Part shown: piece by piece, positions 35,065-45,727 of the stretch
How positions within the stretch are numbered: the stretch's first letter is position 1
Layout: each line of letters begins with the position of its first letter
The notes under the pieces: generated by a model
Database searches by the model: none
What the model saw: only the letters and a program-made list of their open reading frames with translations
Told to the model about the DNA's origin: nothing
Assembly (NCBI GenBank): GCA_037976565.1
Contig: CP137667.1
Coordinates: forward strand, 124,001 to 188,000
DNA from: Mesocentrotus franciscanus
Lineage: Eukaryota > Echinodermata > Echinoidea > Camarodonta > Strongylocentrotidae
Direction: 5' to 3'
Length of the DNA: 64,000 nucleotides
Made by a program: the position numbers and the translations under genes

Positions 35065-35356
35065 CTGTATGAATCGAAGACGAAAGCAAGTACAAGAATG
35101 GTCAAAACAGTTTCTTGGGCAAGTCCACGCAGTTTTGTCCCCCACATAACTGACCACATCTAAGATCATCTGATCATTGCATTTAGTTAATAATCCCACT
35201 AGAGCTTAGATGAAGAATTTACGATAGAAAAGATGTGGCAATTTTGAAATTTGTTTTAAAGCATTGTAAACCTACATCTAAAAGGGTGATAAACTAGATC
35301 TTCCGTAAGAAGTATATAAATGTATATACATGTATATATATATATATAATATATAA

Positions 35357-35727
35357 AAGTGCGAGAATTCTCAACTCTGACATGACAACGGGTGTTCCAG
35401 AATATGTAGGCGTGAAGAAAATGGTCTAGGAACGTGAGACGTAACTGTGCTTTACAATTTTATTACGAGCTTTCGGCTAATTTTTGCTATGTTCATGATG
35501 CTTGACTATGATTGAGTGATATTAAGTTTGTATGCCATGTATATTTGTTCATACAATGTATTTGTTTCTGTATGTGTTTGCACTTCAGAACCTGAAGAAG
35601 GCCTCACAAGCCGAAAGCTCGTAATAAAATTGTAAAGTACAGCTACGTCTCACGTTCCTAGACCATTTTCTTCACGCCTACATTTTCTGGAACACCCGTT
35701 GTCATGTCAGAGTTGAGAATTCTCGCA

Positions 35728-35730
<3 letters not shown>
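35357..35730. mobile_element. Large inverted repeat, 122-bp arms, within (TA)n
   Basis: Left arm 35357-35478 and right arm 35609-35730 are reverse complements with about three mismatches. They start AAGTGCGAGAATTCTCAACT and end at TACGAGCTTTCGGCT. The 130-bp spacer contains CCTGAAGAAGGCC. (TA)n tracts lie on both outer sides, consistent with insertion into TA sequence. Likely a MITE or a Penelope-like terminal remnant. Confidence 0.8.
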
Positions 35731-35770
<40 letters not shown>

Positions 35771-35935
35771 TATATATTTGTAGAGTAATCATGTACTTTT
35801 AAGCATGCTATCAGTTGCCTGATGATCGCTTGCAAGGCATGAAACTCGGAGTAGCAACCATTTTCCATTAGCCTGCCTTATTCAACTAACATGTACATGT
35901 ACATATATTGAGATTTGTATTACTTTTCCCTCTTC

Positions 35936-36034
35936 TTCATAAATCTTCTTCTTCTTCCTCTTCTTCATCCTCCTATTCGTCTTCTTCCTCTTATCATTTT
36001 TACTCTTCTTCTTCTTCTTCTTCTTCTTCTCCTT
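35936..36034. repeat. (TTC)n-rich microsatellite
   Basis: Imperfect CTT/TTC triplets; source of a Ser-rich spurious ORF. Confidence 0.85.
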
Positions 36035-36117
36035 GGTCAGAGATTTCGGGAATGTGCCCTTTTACAAAATCCTGGGTCCACACCCATGTACATTATTGTT
36101 CACATGATTTAGCTTAC

Positions 36118-36431
36118 TGCAGTCTGAGTGCGAGTCGGTTGGTTCACATAATAGTTTCCGACCATCTTTGGGAACTGTGTCACTTCCTCTCCATTTATCA
36201 GCACCTGCGAGCCTCTACGCAGTCTGATCTCGAGTGCCCCATCTTGAATGACAACAGCCTTGATACATGAGGCGCCCTCCATTCCGCACGCAGCATTTTC
36301 GATGCTCACCAAGTAAATGCTGAAGGGGTTCCAACAGTCCTTGATCAGGATGTAGGAACAGGTACCAGCGAAATCATAGTAATGGTTGTCGAATGTCTTG
36401 TAATGGCCCTGTCCACTAACTAGACATTTAC
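36118..36431 (-). CDS. Exon 6: first half of D2 VWD domain
   Basis: 314 nt, phase 1 to phase 0, acceptor ATTGATACAG, donor GTAAGC. It opens KCLVSGQGHYKTFDNHYYDF and goes on to AGTCSYILIKDC. The CLV-GQ-H-K-FDN start, replacing the usual WGDPH, is a hallmark of the second D domain of VWF and mucins, which fixes this as D2. It ends ...VTQFPKMVGNYYVNQ. Confidence 0.92.
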
Positions 36432-36439
36432 CTGTATCA

Positions 36440-36765
36440 ATAGTGATGATGACGATAATAATATTAATAACAATGATAATAATAAAATTTAATAATAATA
36501 ATGATAATAATAACAATAACAATGATAATAATAATTATGATAGCATTAATAATAATAGTAATAATGATAATAATAATAATAATATAATAATAATAATAAT
36601 AATAATAATACAACTACTACTACTGCTACTACTACTACTACTTCTACGTCTACTACGTCTACTACGTCTACTACTACTACTAGTACTACTACTACTACTA
36701 CTACTACTACTACCACGTCTACTACGTCTACTACTAATAATATAATAATAATATAATGATAATAA
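36440..36765. repeat. Compound trinucleotide microsatellite
   Basis: (AAT)-like triplets from about 36440 to 36610, then (ACT)n with ACGTCT interruptions to about 36740, then (AAT) again. Sits a few bases from the acceptor side of exon 6. Confidence 0.9.
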
Positions 36766-37093
36766 AAATGAATAATGATATGGGTTCATATAGCGCTTAA
36801 AACATGCACTTTGTCCAGAAGCGCTTCAAAAATAAATATTTTACCCCTGGTATTGGATTAAGACTCGCCCTCACTATTTGTGCACATACTCTACTCCCTA
36901 AGGAGCACCACGCCAGTAGCCAATTTTACAGGCGCGCACAATGCTGTGAAAACACAATGACGTTCACATCATTCAGGACAAACACTATATCTTAAATATT
37001 GCACCTGTCCAGTAACTTGTACATGTGTTCAATATCGTTCTGGTAGTATACTGCACATACTACATAGGCAATATATTATACAGTATCAGTACA

Positions 37094-37491
37094 TTAAAGG
37101 TATAGACCAGTTTTGGAAACGCCCCCTCTCAAAAAATGAAATGGAAGCTCTTATTACCAATCATGTGAATGAATATGTTTTGACTAATACGTGATGATAC
37201 AAATTTTGCCGGGAAACCGCCTTTTAATTGATATATTTGGTAAATTATCATATCGATCCGGACTGGATAGATATCGCGTATATAAGGGGTAGTCCCATAT
37301 ACATCTTTCTGTGTACAGTGCTTGTAACTTTACCAATTAAGACTGGGCCAAATTTCTTATCATTTTGATGATTCCAGAACCTTGTAGTACAAACTAATAC
37401 TTATATGCTAGATGAACAACCTATTCTGATCGATTCCACAACGTTTCTTTCACAATGCAATTGCATGACCAGAACTGGTTTATACCTTTAA
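37094..37491. mobile_element. MITE with TTAA flanks
   Basis: TTAA at 37094-37097 and 37488-37491. Inside, terminal inverted repeats AGGTATAGACCAGTTTTGG and AGGTATAAACCAGTTCTGG (inverted at the right) differ at two positions. About 390 bp, non-coding. TTAA duplication is characteristic of piggyBac-type elements. Confidence 0.75.
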
Positions 37492-37685
37492 CAAAAAGTT
37501 ATGGAAAATGTCTTTTGATCACTTGATTAGCAATTACACAAAGCTGATGTGGTGTATGGTAATATGTTATCCCTTGAAATCAACAACATAGAAGTAGAAT
37601 GTGAATTAGTGAAGGCACTGGTCGAAATCAGTTCTATGTGATCTGGTTCTTTCAAATAACGGACGTAATAAATCGAGTTCCTTAC

Positions 37686-37732
37686 CCCCGCAGTCATTGT
37701 GTGTACACCGCCATTTTCCTTGCACGCATGTA
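37686..37732 (-). CDS. Exon 5: D1 E-module exon
   Basis: 47-nt exon, too short for ORF callers, found from phase and motif. Acceptor GTTTTCAG, donor GTAAGG. With the flanking phases it reads CTCVQGKWRCTHNDCG, the C.C..G.W.C.....C signature that follows TIL in D assemblies. An exon of the same length and phase (8806-8852) occurs after the D' TIL. Confidence 0.85.
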
Positions 37733-38462
37733 CTGAAAACACAAAAGTCAATATCTTAGAAATTACGTCAATAAATTTAAGCCTTGGATAATTTAATGGG
37801 TTTCTCCCTCTTCTTTCATTCGTTTTAACTGTACTAAAAGGGGCTTTCATCTGGCCTAGCCTGTAGCCCTGACATTATCGATATCCATGTAGCCTACGTT
37901 CTTTTCCAGTTAGGCTTCGTCAAACTGTTTTGTGTTTTTACTTGGGGAAGGGGGTTATTACGATAATATTTATTCATTCATTCTTAATTTGAGTTGTGTA
38001 TATTGTGTACTTTATAAGTTATATTGTAATTTGAAATAGGTTGTATTTTGAACATGTATTGAATCATTTTGAATGAATACAATAAAGAATATTACCCCCA
38101 AAAAAGAAGAAAAAAAGAAGAAAAAAAAAAGAATCTAATTCCACTGGGGTTTGATAGATATACATGTATAACTTTTGTTTTATGTATATATTTATGGCCA
38201 TGCATTTGGTGAATTGAAAGATTTAAAATTGTTATTAAAAAAATAAAAGCTGTCACTATGTTCATACATATATATTAAATATATGTGTGGGTGCGGGAAT
38301 ACGTCTATTTATGGGAGTGTGGTGTGCATGGGCGTGTGGGTGTGTATTTTTTTTTATATGTGAAGTCCTATGTGCCGTCATGCATCGCCTGAAGGGAGAT
38401 GCCTATATATATTTAGTGATGTGTACTTGAAGTACTTGGAGTTAGAAGCATTAATCACATAC
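37733..38462. other. Intron 4, low-complexity tracts only
   Basis: A-rich tract at about 38095-38130 and GT-rich tract at about 38285-38350. No gene recognised. Confidence 0.5.
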
Positions 38463-38714
38463 CATTCATTACAACCATCAGAGATTGTTCGTCCCGGTTG
38501 GTACTCGCTGCCTTGCCAGGAGCAGGAGCATTGATCGGCACTGACACAACCACCCGACAAGGATTTATAGGTCAGTGGTGGACAGTAGCAGCCCTCAAGG
38601 CATCCAACTGTTCCGTCCGTTTCACATTCACTGAGGCTGAGCTACAGCCCATTTCATGACAGGTGGACCCGCATTGTTCATAGATTTTGGTAGATGATTC
38701 CGGACACTCGTAAG
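38463..38714 (-). CDS. Exon 4: D1 TIL domain, with a 1-bp frameshift
   Basis: Acceptor CATTGCAG, donor GTATGTGA, phase 1 to phase 2. It encodes the start of a trypsin-inhibitor-like Cys-rich domain (YECPESSTKIYEQCGSTCH) in one frame, then, after about base 38630, the remainder (LEGCYCPP, GGCVSADQCSCSW, GCNEW) in another frame. The length is 252 nt, whereas the homologous D2 exon is 253 nt and the flanking phases also demand 253. So one base is missing near 38628-38634. Without correction translation stops after a short out-of-frame stretch. Confidence 0.85.
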
Positions 38715-38965
38715 CTGCAATGACAATGTTGATACTAGGAAGATAAACTTTGGGAAATATATTTTGGCAATGATCGACCTCTCTCAGTACTAGCGTTACG
38801 AATTTACCTACGTTAGTGCTATCTTGGAACGAAATTGGAATTAGTCGCATACTTTCAGTTTGCAGATAGATCAAGGGGAATGGAGTGTAATATCCCAAGA
38901 GCTGTTCTGTTTACAAGTTAATATCTACAAATAAATGGTCGGTATTTAAAAACTTCCATACTCAC

Positions 38966-39131
38966 GGCAGGAGAAGTGGGACCTCCAGGACACTTGGACG
39001 CCTCGTCGAGCACACTCTAGAGCATAGGCCGAGAAGGAAGCGCACTTACAAGTTTCGTCACGAAGATGGGCCGTCGTACATGCACACACGTCCTCCTCGC
39101 AAGCAGTGACAAAGGGCTGTGGGTCTACTAC
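38966..39131 (-). CDS. Exon 3: second half of D1 C8 domain
   Basis: 166 nt, phase 0 to phase 1, acceptor TTGCAAACAG, donor GTGAGTAT. It begins VVDPQPFVTACEEDVCAC and ends with ALECARRGVQVSW and a final Cys, the conserved second half of C8 (VDP..F...C..D.C.C...C....AYA..C...G..V.W). Its intron to exon 2 contains a minisatellite and an inverted-repeat element. Confidence 0.9.
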
Positions 39132-39284
39132 CTGTTTGCAAAGATCAAGATGAAGCCAGCGGGTGAGTGATATCCTCAACAAAGGCTATTAAAAATTGCA
39201 AAGACTGTCGAAATATCACTGAATATCTCTAAACATCAACCTACCTAGAGCTATATGTCACTAGCCCAGAGGCGGCCATATTTA

Positions 39285-40000
39285 AAGTGTCCCTTTTCCT
39301 TTGTAAGAAGTGCCCCTTCCCCCTTTAACAACTACTCCCTTTTAAACTCGGATAAGTGCACCTTAAATTTTCACATGTGGCCCTTTTCCTTTCTAGTAAG
39401 TGCCCCATTTCCTAATGATAAGTGCCCCCATTTAAAAAAGAGCCCCTTCCCATTCTCATAAATGCCCCTTTTCATCTCTGGTAAATGACCCTTTTCAGGT
39501 ACAAGACGTTACTCCTTTTCACTTCAGATAAGGGCCTCCTTCACCTCCGATAAATGCTTTCATTAAAATCTGATCGGTGCCCCTTTTCTTTTAACTAATG
39601 CACATTTTCCTTTATTATAAGTGACCCTTTTCATTCTCATAAGTGCCCCTTTTCATATCTGGTCAGTGCCCCTTTTCACCTCTGATAATTTCCTTTTAAC
39701 AATGATACGTGCCCCTTTTCCTTTCTAATAAGGGACCTACCCCCCCCCCCTTTTTTATAAAATAAATGTCACTTTTCACCTCTTATAAATGCCCCTATCA
39801 AAATCTCGTGGGTGCCCCTTTTTCGTCGACAAATGACCATTTCCTATTCTCATAAGTGCCCTTTTCATCCCTGGTGAGTGTCTCTTTTTGTAGGTGTAAG
39901 AAGTGCCCCATTTTCACCTATGATAATTACCCTTTGTACTTTGACACGTGCTCCTTTTCTTTTCTGATAAGTGTCCCTTTTTCTCTCATTATTAAACACG
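39285..40000. repeat. Degenerate minisatellite of GTGCCCCTTTTC units
   Basis: GTGCCCCTTTTC, GTGCCCCATTTC and similar recur about every 25-35 bp, joined by TCTGATAA-like linkers. Confidence 0.8.
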
Positions 40001-40215
40001 ACCCTATAGCTTAAAGCGACTAAGAGCAATTTTATATAATATATATAATTATGTTACTTATCATAGGTCTTTTCAGTCTTCCGTTATGAGACATGTGCTT
40101 ATAAGCCCATCAGGATTGGGTTTTTTTCTTCTTTATAAGATGTAATTTTTCGCACTGCGACCTCACAAATCTTAATTTCAGACCATCACATCCAACTGCT
40201 AAGTATGATACTATT

Positions 40216-40857
40216 TATACCTAGCTTACATTTGCCTCGGGCGCCGTACGATAAATCGGTCTACGAGTTTTCGTGCGATTTTGGGGGCATCGTAGGAGGC
40301 TACGGGCTACGATGTTTGTGTTTACATTATCTACGAGCATCGTGCCATTTCTTGTATTGGCCCTCGGGGGCAGGCCGGGGCAAATCCGTAGATAGGCTGC
40401 TCGGAGATTGTACGGAAATCGTTCAGTAGCCGTGCAGTCTCCACAGTCTCCGCATGGAAATCGTACGGAACCCGTGCAGCTTCCTTCCATAGGTTGCGCG
40501 GAGAAGGCACGGTGACCGTCCAGCAGCCGTGCCGTTTTTAGCGTTTTTTGCCCCCATGTTCACCGAAAAATCGTGCGTTTTCTGCACGATCAGCATGAGG
40601 CCTCTGTGCGATGCCCGTGCGGGGATCGTGCAATGCCACCTACGACATGTCTACGGGCTTTACGGGCTTACGATATTTTTCTAATTTGTATAACTTCTCA
40701 CAAAACAAAATCGTAGAGGCCGCGGAGCCCCTGAATCCGTACGAAAATATCACGGCCGCCTCCTGCCTCCGCACGGAGGCCTCACGGAAAAGAACATACG
40801 GGTAGGATACGGGGTCAGTAGACTAATCACAGGCCAAATGTAATCTAGGCATAATCT
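40216..40857. mobile_element. CpG-rich element with imperfect inverted ends
   Basis: Left end CCTAGCTTACATTTGCCT and right end (inverted) CCTAGATTACATTTGGCCT. The inside is GC- and CpG-rich with many CGTGC, TACGG and CGTACGG words, unlike the AT-rich surroundings. Likely a non-autonomous DNA element. Confidence 0.6.
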
Positions 40858-41619
40858 TGTATGGTGTATAAAGATAAACAAATCCTGGAATCATCCTGAT
40901 AATGTAATCACAATGTAGGGGTATATCACAATGTCTAAAAAATGATGTAGTTTTTCGCTTTGAGATTTCCCTTTGTAGGTGTCCTTTTTTCTTGGTGCCC
41001 CCCCCCCCACCACTTTGGAAGTCGCTCGGCCGCCCCTGCACGCCATGTCCAGCACTATTTGAAATGCTTGTTTGATGATAATTTTAACTGACTGCTAAGA
41101 AAGCAAGTGTTTGCTTGTATGCACGCAACGATACGAAATAGCCCTTGAGTTGATAATTTAAAAGTCATTACTATCGTGTGAATAGAGTAGATCTCCTTTT
41201 TTTTACCAACCCTTCTCCATTTTTTTAAACAATCTTTGTCGACAGTTTACAGGGCTAATATTTCAAGCTTATTTCTTGGAAATGAATGAAGGGAGACAGG
41301 GTATAAATTGACTACATACTGATTAAGCACACACTACTGACACGATCGCACAGACTTTCAAAATACCAACCTAAGGCAATTTCAATAGCCAATGTTCATC
41401 GGCTTTTGCAATGGGTGAATGTTGCAATGACATATTATATAATCCGAACATAATTTCTACAGGCGATATAGGTTATTGTTATAGCCCTTATGTTAATTTC
41501 ATCGGCTAGTTGCCCGCAGGTGGGCTGTAGGAGCTATGTATTGGCAATTAATGGTAGTAACGGCCTTCTTGAGGACAGCCAACCATTTCTTGAGAGTATT
41601 TTCGATTGTATTTACTGAC
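40858..41619. other. Intron 2 remainder, no feature recognised
   Basis: Homopolymer C run at about 40999; otherwise no recognised structure. Confidence 0.5.
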
Positions 41620-41768
41620 CTGTTCACAAGCGGCAAAAGAGTCTTCTAGGAGTTGAGAACACTGTTGATCAGCCACCCGAGCCCTCTCCTCATCCTCATC
41701 AGACTCAAAGAAAGATTTTTCAGTACATCGGAGGAAAACAGCCGCGACGTCTGGGCAATATTCAGGTT
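41620..41768 (-). CDS. Exon 2: first half of D1 C8 domain
   Basis: 149 nt, phase 1 to phase 0. Acceptor TCTTGTGTAG, donor GTCAGT. It encodes EPEYCPDVAAVFLRC, an acidic stretch (SDEDEERA) and a C..LL.DSFAAC motif, the N-terminal half of a C8 domain. Phase matches exon 1 (G + AA = Glu) and exon 3. Confidence 0.85.
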
Positions 41769-42144
41769 CTACACAAGACCAGATTTGGTAAAGAATGGTA
41801 TTTAATCTCAGGATACTTCCGTAACATCATTCCACTTACAATCCTACATTCTTGTAGAAACCATGTTGAAATGTTGAAATACTACTTGCGTATTCTCGTA
41901 GGAAACAAAAAATGTCATTTGTAGGTTTTCAAATTTTCATGACAAGGATATAAAACATTAGAATCGTTTGATGCCAAAGATTATTAATGCTTTGCGAACG
42001 AAATATTGACTATCATACATATTCACTGCCCTATTTTATATATATATATATATCTTAGCTCCATTTGAATCCATAAATTTACACATTAAGTAGCTTAGGG
42101 TGCAGGAGAATTTGTAGGAGCTTGACCTGTATGGAGACTCTTAC

Positions 42145-42494
42145 CTCTCTCATCCGTAATCTTCCAAGACAGACCAAAGGTGTATGCTCCCTCAGCTTGA
42201 TCACCAGTGTTCATAAGGAAGTCGTTGCTCGGATCTCCGTCATACATTCCGCAAAGACCAGCTGTGTTGCTGAGGAGCGTGTCGGTGGTTATGTAGACTG
42301 TGATGGACTCTCTACCATCGTAGAGGATGCGAAAGCCCAATCCACTGGTCGCTAGGATGTAGTCGGCGATGTGCTCTATGACCAGTCCACCTGCCTTGGT
42401 GGGGAGGGTTAGCTCAGATCCCTTGTAGGTGACGATACCACCGGGTCGGAGATAGATCAGAGAGGCGGGGTTCCCATTATCAATTAAAACAGAC
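42145..42494 (-). CDS. Exon 1 (visible): second half of D1 VWD domain
   Basis: 350 nt, acceptor AACAAG before the exon and donor GTAAGAG after it; starts in phase 2 and ends in phase 1. It encodes the C-terminal half of a VWD domain ending in TAGLCGMYDGDPSNDF, the calcium-loop region of the fold, followed by a FGLSWK motif. The first Cys of the CGLC motif is Ala here. The exon with the start of this VWD (WGDPH-type motif) is not visible between here and the gap at 43352, so the gene is 5' incomplete. Confidence 0.88.
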
Positions 42495-42639
42495 CTTGTT
42501 GATTGATAAAGATTAATGTTGCATCGTATATTTAAAAAAAACAAGAACAACAACTAAGTATTCACATGGGGAAAGGATTTTTTGGATAATTCTAATGTGG
42601 TTAAATTTCAATGCAAGCCAATGTATGGTTGCTCCACGG

Positions 42640-42815
42640 TAGCTACAATAAACGACTTCCTAACTGCAACTCCAGACCCAACACTTTACTTAACCCTAAC
42701 CCTAACCCTAATTCTAAACATTACCTACAATCCAATGCATCCCTACCCTTAACCATATATCTCTGACGAAATAAGGCCTCGAGGAATTATTACCGGAGCA
42801 AACGTCGGATCACTG
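42640..42815. repeat. CCCTAA-containing dispersed repeat, copy 3
   Basis: Has TAACCCTAACCCTAACCCTA at 42691-42710 and ACCGGAGCAAACGTCGGATC at about 42790. Same plan as 7005-7170. Confidence 0.6.
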
Positions 42816-43351
42816 TATTGGTTGATTTGTTTCCTCTCCAAGAAGCAGAGTATTTTGACTGTTTGAACTATTTACAAGATTATGAGGAATTTGCATTCAT
42901 TGTATGGTGTGTACGTATCTTCACATTTCCCTTTCGCTTCTTCAAATGCTCTGATCGATCTCATTATTCTGCTCCTCCTTTCCTATCCCCTTATCAACTG
43001 AAGTTGTAAACTGCCTTTTCGTTTAACACGATCTATTACATACACCTGAAGTATTATTGGACTAGCTAGGATAGAGCGTACAATGGCGTAGCGTGAGTCC
43101 GCCCAATGGGGGCCACTGGAACGACAGGGGGTACCGATCTCACTCGGTAAATATATGCGAATTTACACTAAAGGGTACTGATTGGGGGAGGATGCGGGAG
43201 GTGGTCTAGGCTTCTATTTTCTCGTCCTTTTTCCCCTTCTTCCTTCTCCCTTTCCCTTTCCCTGTCCCCGCCATTAATTTCTTTTTTTTTTAAACCACTC
43301 GATGGGGAGGACGTGCCCCGTGTCCTGTAGCTACGTCACTGAGTATGTAAA
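42816..43351. other. Sequence before gap 2, no exon recognised
   Basis: Expected to hold or precede the exon with the start of the D1 VWD, but no WGDPH-type motif or fitting splice donor is seen. Confidence 0.5.
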
Positions 43352-43851
43352 NNNNNNNNNNNNNNNNNNNNNNNNNNNNNNNNNNNNNNNNNNNNNNNNN
43401 NNNNNNNNNNNNNNNNNNNNNNNNNNNNNNNNNNNNNNNNNNNNNNNNNNNNNNNNNNNNNNNNNNNNNNNNNNNNNNNNNNNNNNNNNNNNNNNNNNNN
43501 NNNNNNNNNNNNNNNNNNNNNNNNNNNNNNNNNNNNNNNNNNNNNNNNNNNNNNNNNNNNNNNNNNNNNNNNNNNNNNNNNNNNNNNNNNNNNNNNNNNN
43601 NNNNNNNNNNNNNNNNNNNNNNNNNNNNNNNNNNNNNNNNNNNNNNNNNNNNNNNNNNNNNNNNNNNNNNNNNNNNNNNNNNNNNNNNNNNNNNNNNNNN
43701 NNNNNNNNNNNNNNNNNNNNNNNNNNNNNNNNNNNNNNNNNNNNNNNNNNNNNNNNNNNNNNNNNNNNNNNNNNNNNNNNNNNNNNNNNNNNNNNNNNNN
43801 NNNNNNNNNNNNNNNNNNNNNNNNNNNNNNNNNNNNNNNNNNNNNNNNNNN
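43352..43851. other. Assembly gap 2 (500 N)
   Basis: Placeholder gap. The flanks do not overlap each other. Everything to the right is repeat DNA, so its link to the mucin gene is unproven. Confidence 0.99.
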
Positions 43852-45280
43852 TAGCTCGTCAGAATGCCTAAATACCCCAAATTTTTAACATTTTCTGAAG
43901 CCCATGAAATGTTTATGTGATTTCATGTATAATTTTGTCCAATCGTATGTTCTGACGTCGTCATATTTGCATATGAACTCGAAAATTTGATTTTGAAAAT
44001 ATGACATCATAATTTTTGTATTCATTTGATAATATTGCAGTAATCGGTTGTCGATTTTCTTCCAAATTTTGATATGTTGTAGCTGAGACAATTCTCTACC
44101 AATGCAGTCAACACGATTTTCATTTTGACAAAAGCATCATGGCGTATTTTTGCGATTAAAGGAGGCATGTCAATTGTTCACATTTTGCGTGTATTCTCTA
44201 TGGGACATGACTTTTTCTCAAAACTGGATTCTACATTCTCGTCTTTCGCGAGCAATATTCCGTCGTTTTAGTTTTGTTTTCGCTGAGCTTCGAGTATGTT
44301 GTAGCTGAGACAATAAGCTATCACAAGTGTTGCCTTTATTTTTCGATCAGATGCCGATCATGCTCATATTTCACTTGCAAAGTGGGATTTGAGAATTCCA
44401 TTTTCCGTTCACGTAATCGCTATGGAAATGTTTTTATATCGGTAACGCACTTGTTTATTTTTATTTTCCCACCACTTTCTTGTGAGCGTGATTGCTCAAA
44501 TTCGGCTCCATCATTTTCATCAAATTTTTGTCAGTCATCAGGCTTATCAAGGTCAAGTGCCAGCATTTGTTTCAAGGTCATCAGGTCATCGTGACGTCAT
44601 CTAGGCGCCATTTTGTGAAATCACATTATCAATCATATCTTCATGATGCGTCATCAAAGGTCATTCATATTCATATCACATATACTTCAGGTCAAGGGTC
44701 AACAGGTCATGTCATCAAAGGTCACATAAACGTCATGACGCGCGCGTAAGCGCGTCAAAATTTTAAATGCTCAAAATCACTTAACTATTAAACGAGAGTA
44801 CGATTTAGGTCATTTTAAGCATTTCAAAATTTGTCCGTGCGCGTCCGCGCGCGCAATATGCGCGCGCACAGCGCGTACAAAACGTAAAAACGCCGTTTTT
44901 TCGCATGGTTTGTATTTCTGACACTATTTTTGACAATTTCTAACATTTCCAGTCATTCTTGACCTTCTGTAATGCCACACGCGTGCGTCAAACTTTAAAA
45001 TTCGTGCGCGTCAATGGGCAATATAATGTGTGGTAAAAACATGTCTATATAAAATCCGCCATAGCTCGTTAGAATGCTGAATACCTCTCAATTTTTTTCA
45101 TATTTGGATAGAGTATGAATTGTAGATATGATTTCATGTCTCATTTTGCCAGTACAAATATCGTGACGTCATCATAAAGGCCTTGGAATCAAAATACGAA
45201 TTTGCATATTATGACGTCAGCATATTTATGGAAAATTGATTGTATCTCTGTAAATAGTGATCGTTTTTCTTCCAAATTTA

Positions 45281-45700
45281 GATATGTTGTAGCTAAGACA
45301 ATTCTCTACAAGATAAGTTACCTCACTTTTCGTTTTGATGACGTCATCATAGTGAAAATTTCAATTAAAGGCGACATGTCAGAATTTTCTTAATTTGCGT
45401 GTTATGTCTATGAAAGTGAATTTCGTTCACATCATATGAATCTACATAACATTAATCTTTGAGCACTATCTAGCTTATTTGTGCTCTTTTTTCTCCCAAA
45501 TTTTGATATGTTGTAGCTAAGACAATTCTCTACAAGATAAGTCACCCTCACTTTTCGTTTTGATGACGTCATCATAGTGAAAATTTCAATTAAATGTCAG
45601 AATTTTCTTAATTTGCGTGTTGTCTATCGGAAAGTGAATTTCGTTCACATCATATGAATCTACATAACATTAATCTTTGAGCACTATCTAGCTTATTAGG
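45281..45700. repeat. 224-bp-type tandem repeat, 2 units
   Basis: GATATGTTGTAGCTAAGAC at 45281 and 45507, each followed by CGTTTTGATGACGTCATCAT and TCGTTCACATCATATGAATC. Confidence 0.85.
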
Positions 45701-45727
45701 TGGTCTGTCGGTATCGACAGATCACCT
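45698..45727. repeat. Terminal hairpin AGGTGGTCTGTCG, copy 1
   Basis: AGGTGGTCTGTCG, 4-base loop, CGACAGATCACCT: 13-bp arms with one G-T pair. Marks the left end of repeated elements. Confidence 0.7.

Larger units (their letters stand above)
1..42494 (-). other. Gel-forming mucin / VWF-like gene, partial at both ends (18 exons)
   Basis: Minus-strand gene assembled from 18 exons whose GT/AG sites and splice phases all fit. Domain order is D1 (second half of VWD, C8, TIL, E), D2 (VWD, C8, TIL, E), D' (TIL'-E'), D3 (VWD, C8, TIL), then a long Thr/Pro repeat exon. This is the architecture of VWF and gel-forming mucins, secreted Cys-rich proteins that dimerise and multimerise by disulfides to form gels. 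Inference: an extracellular mucus or coat protein. The signal peptide, start of D1 and promoter lie upstream (gap 43352-43851 or outside); the C-terminal part lies beyond base 1. The intron at 12199-34919 is 22.7 kb of mobile and satellite DNA. Five frame-breaking deletions are present without any lost splice site. SCO-spondin or otogelin-like proteins share the D domains, but the PTS exon favours a mucin. Confidence 0.9.

Noticed and set aside
36443..36789. Asn-, Leu- and Ser-rich frames near exon 6
   Set aside because: Products of trinucleotide microsatellites.
1..42494. Processed or decayed pseudogene of a mucin
   Set aside because: All 18 exons keep splice sites and compatible phases and introns are present; the only defects are five small deletions, more consistent with sequence errors. 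Not excluded without reads.
42691..42712. Interstitial telomere from chromosome fusion
   Set aside because: Only about 3.5 CCCTAA units, inside a repeat that occurs in two other introns.
43290..43880. Frames of 189-196 codons across gap 2
   Set aside because: They consist mostly of N; no sequence evidence.
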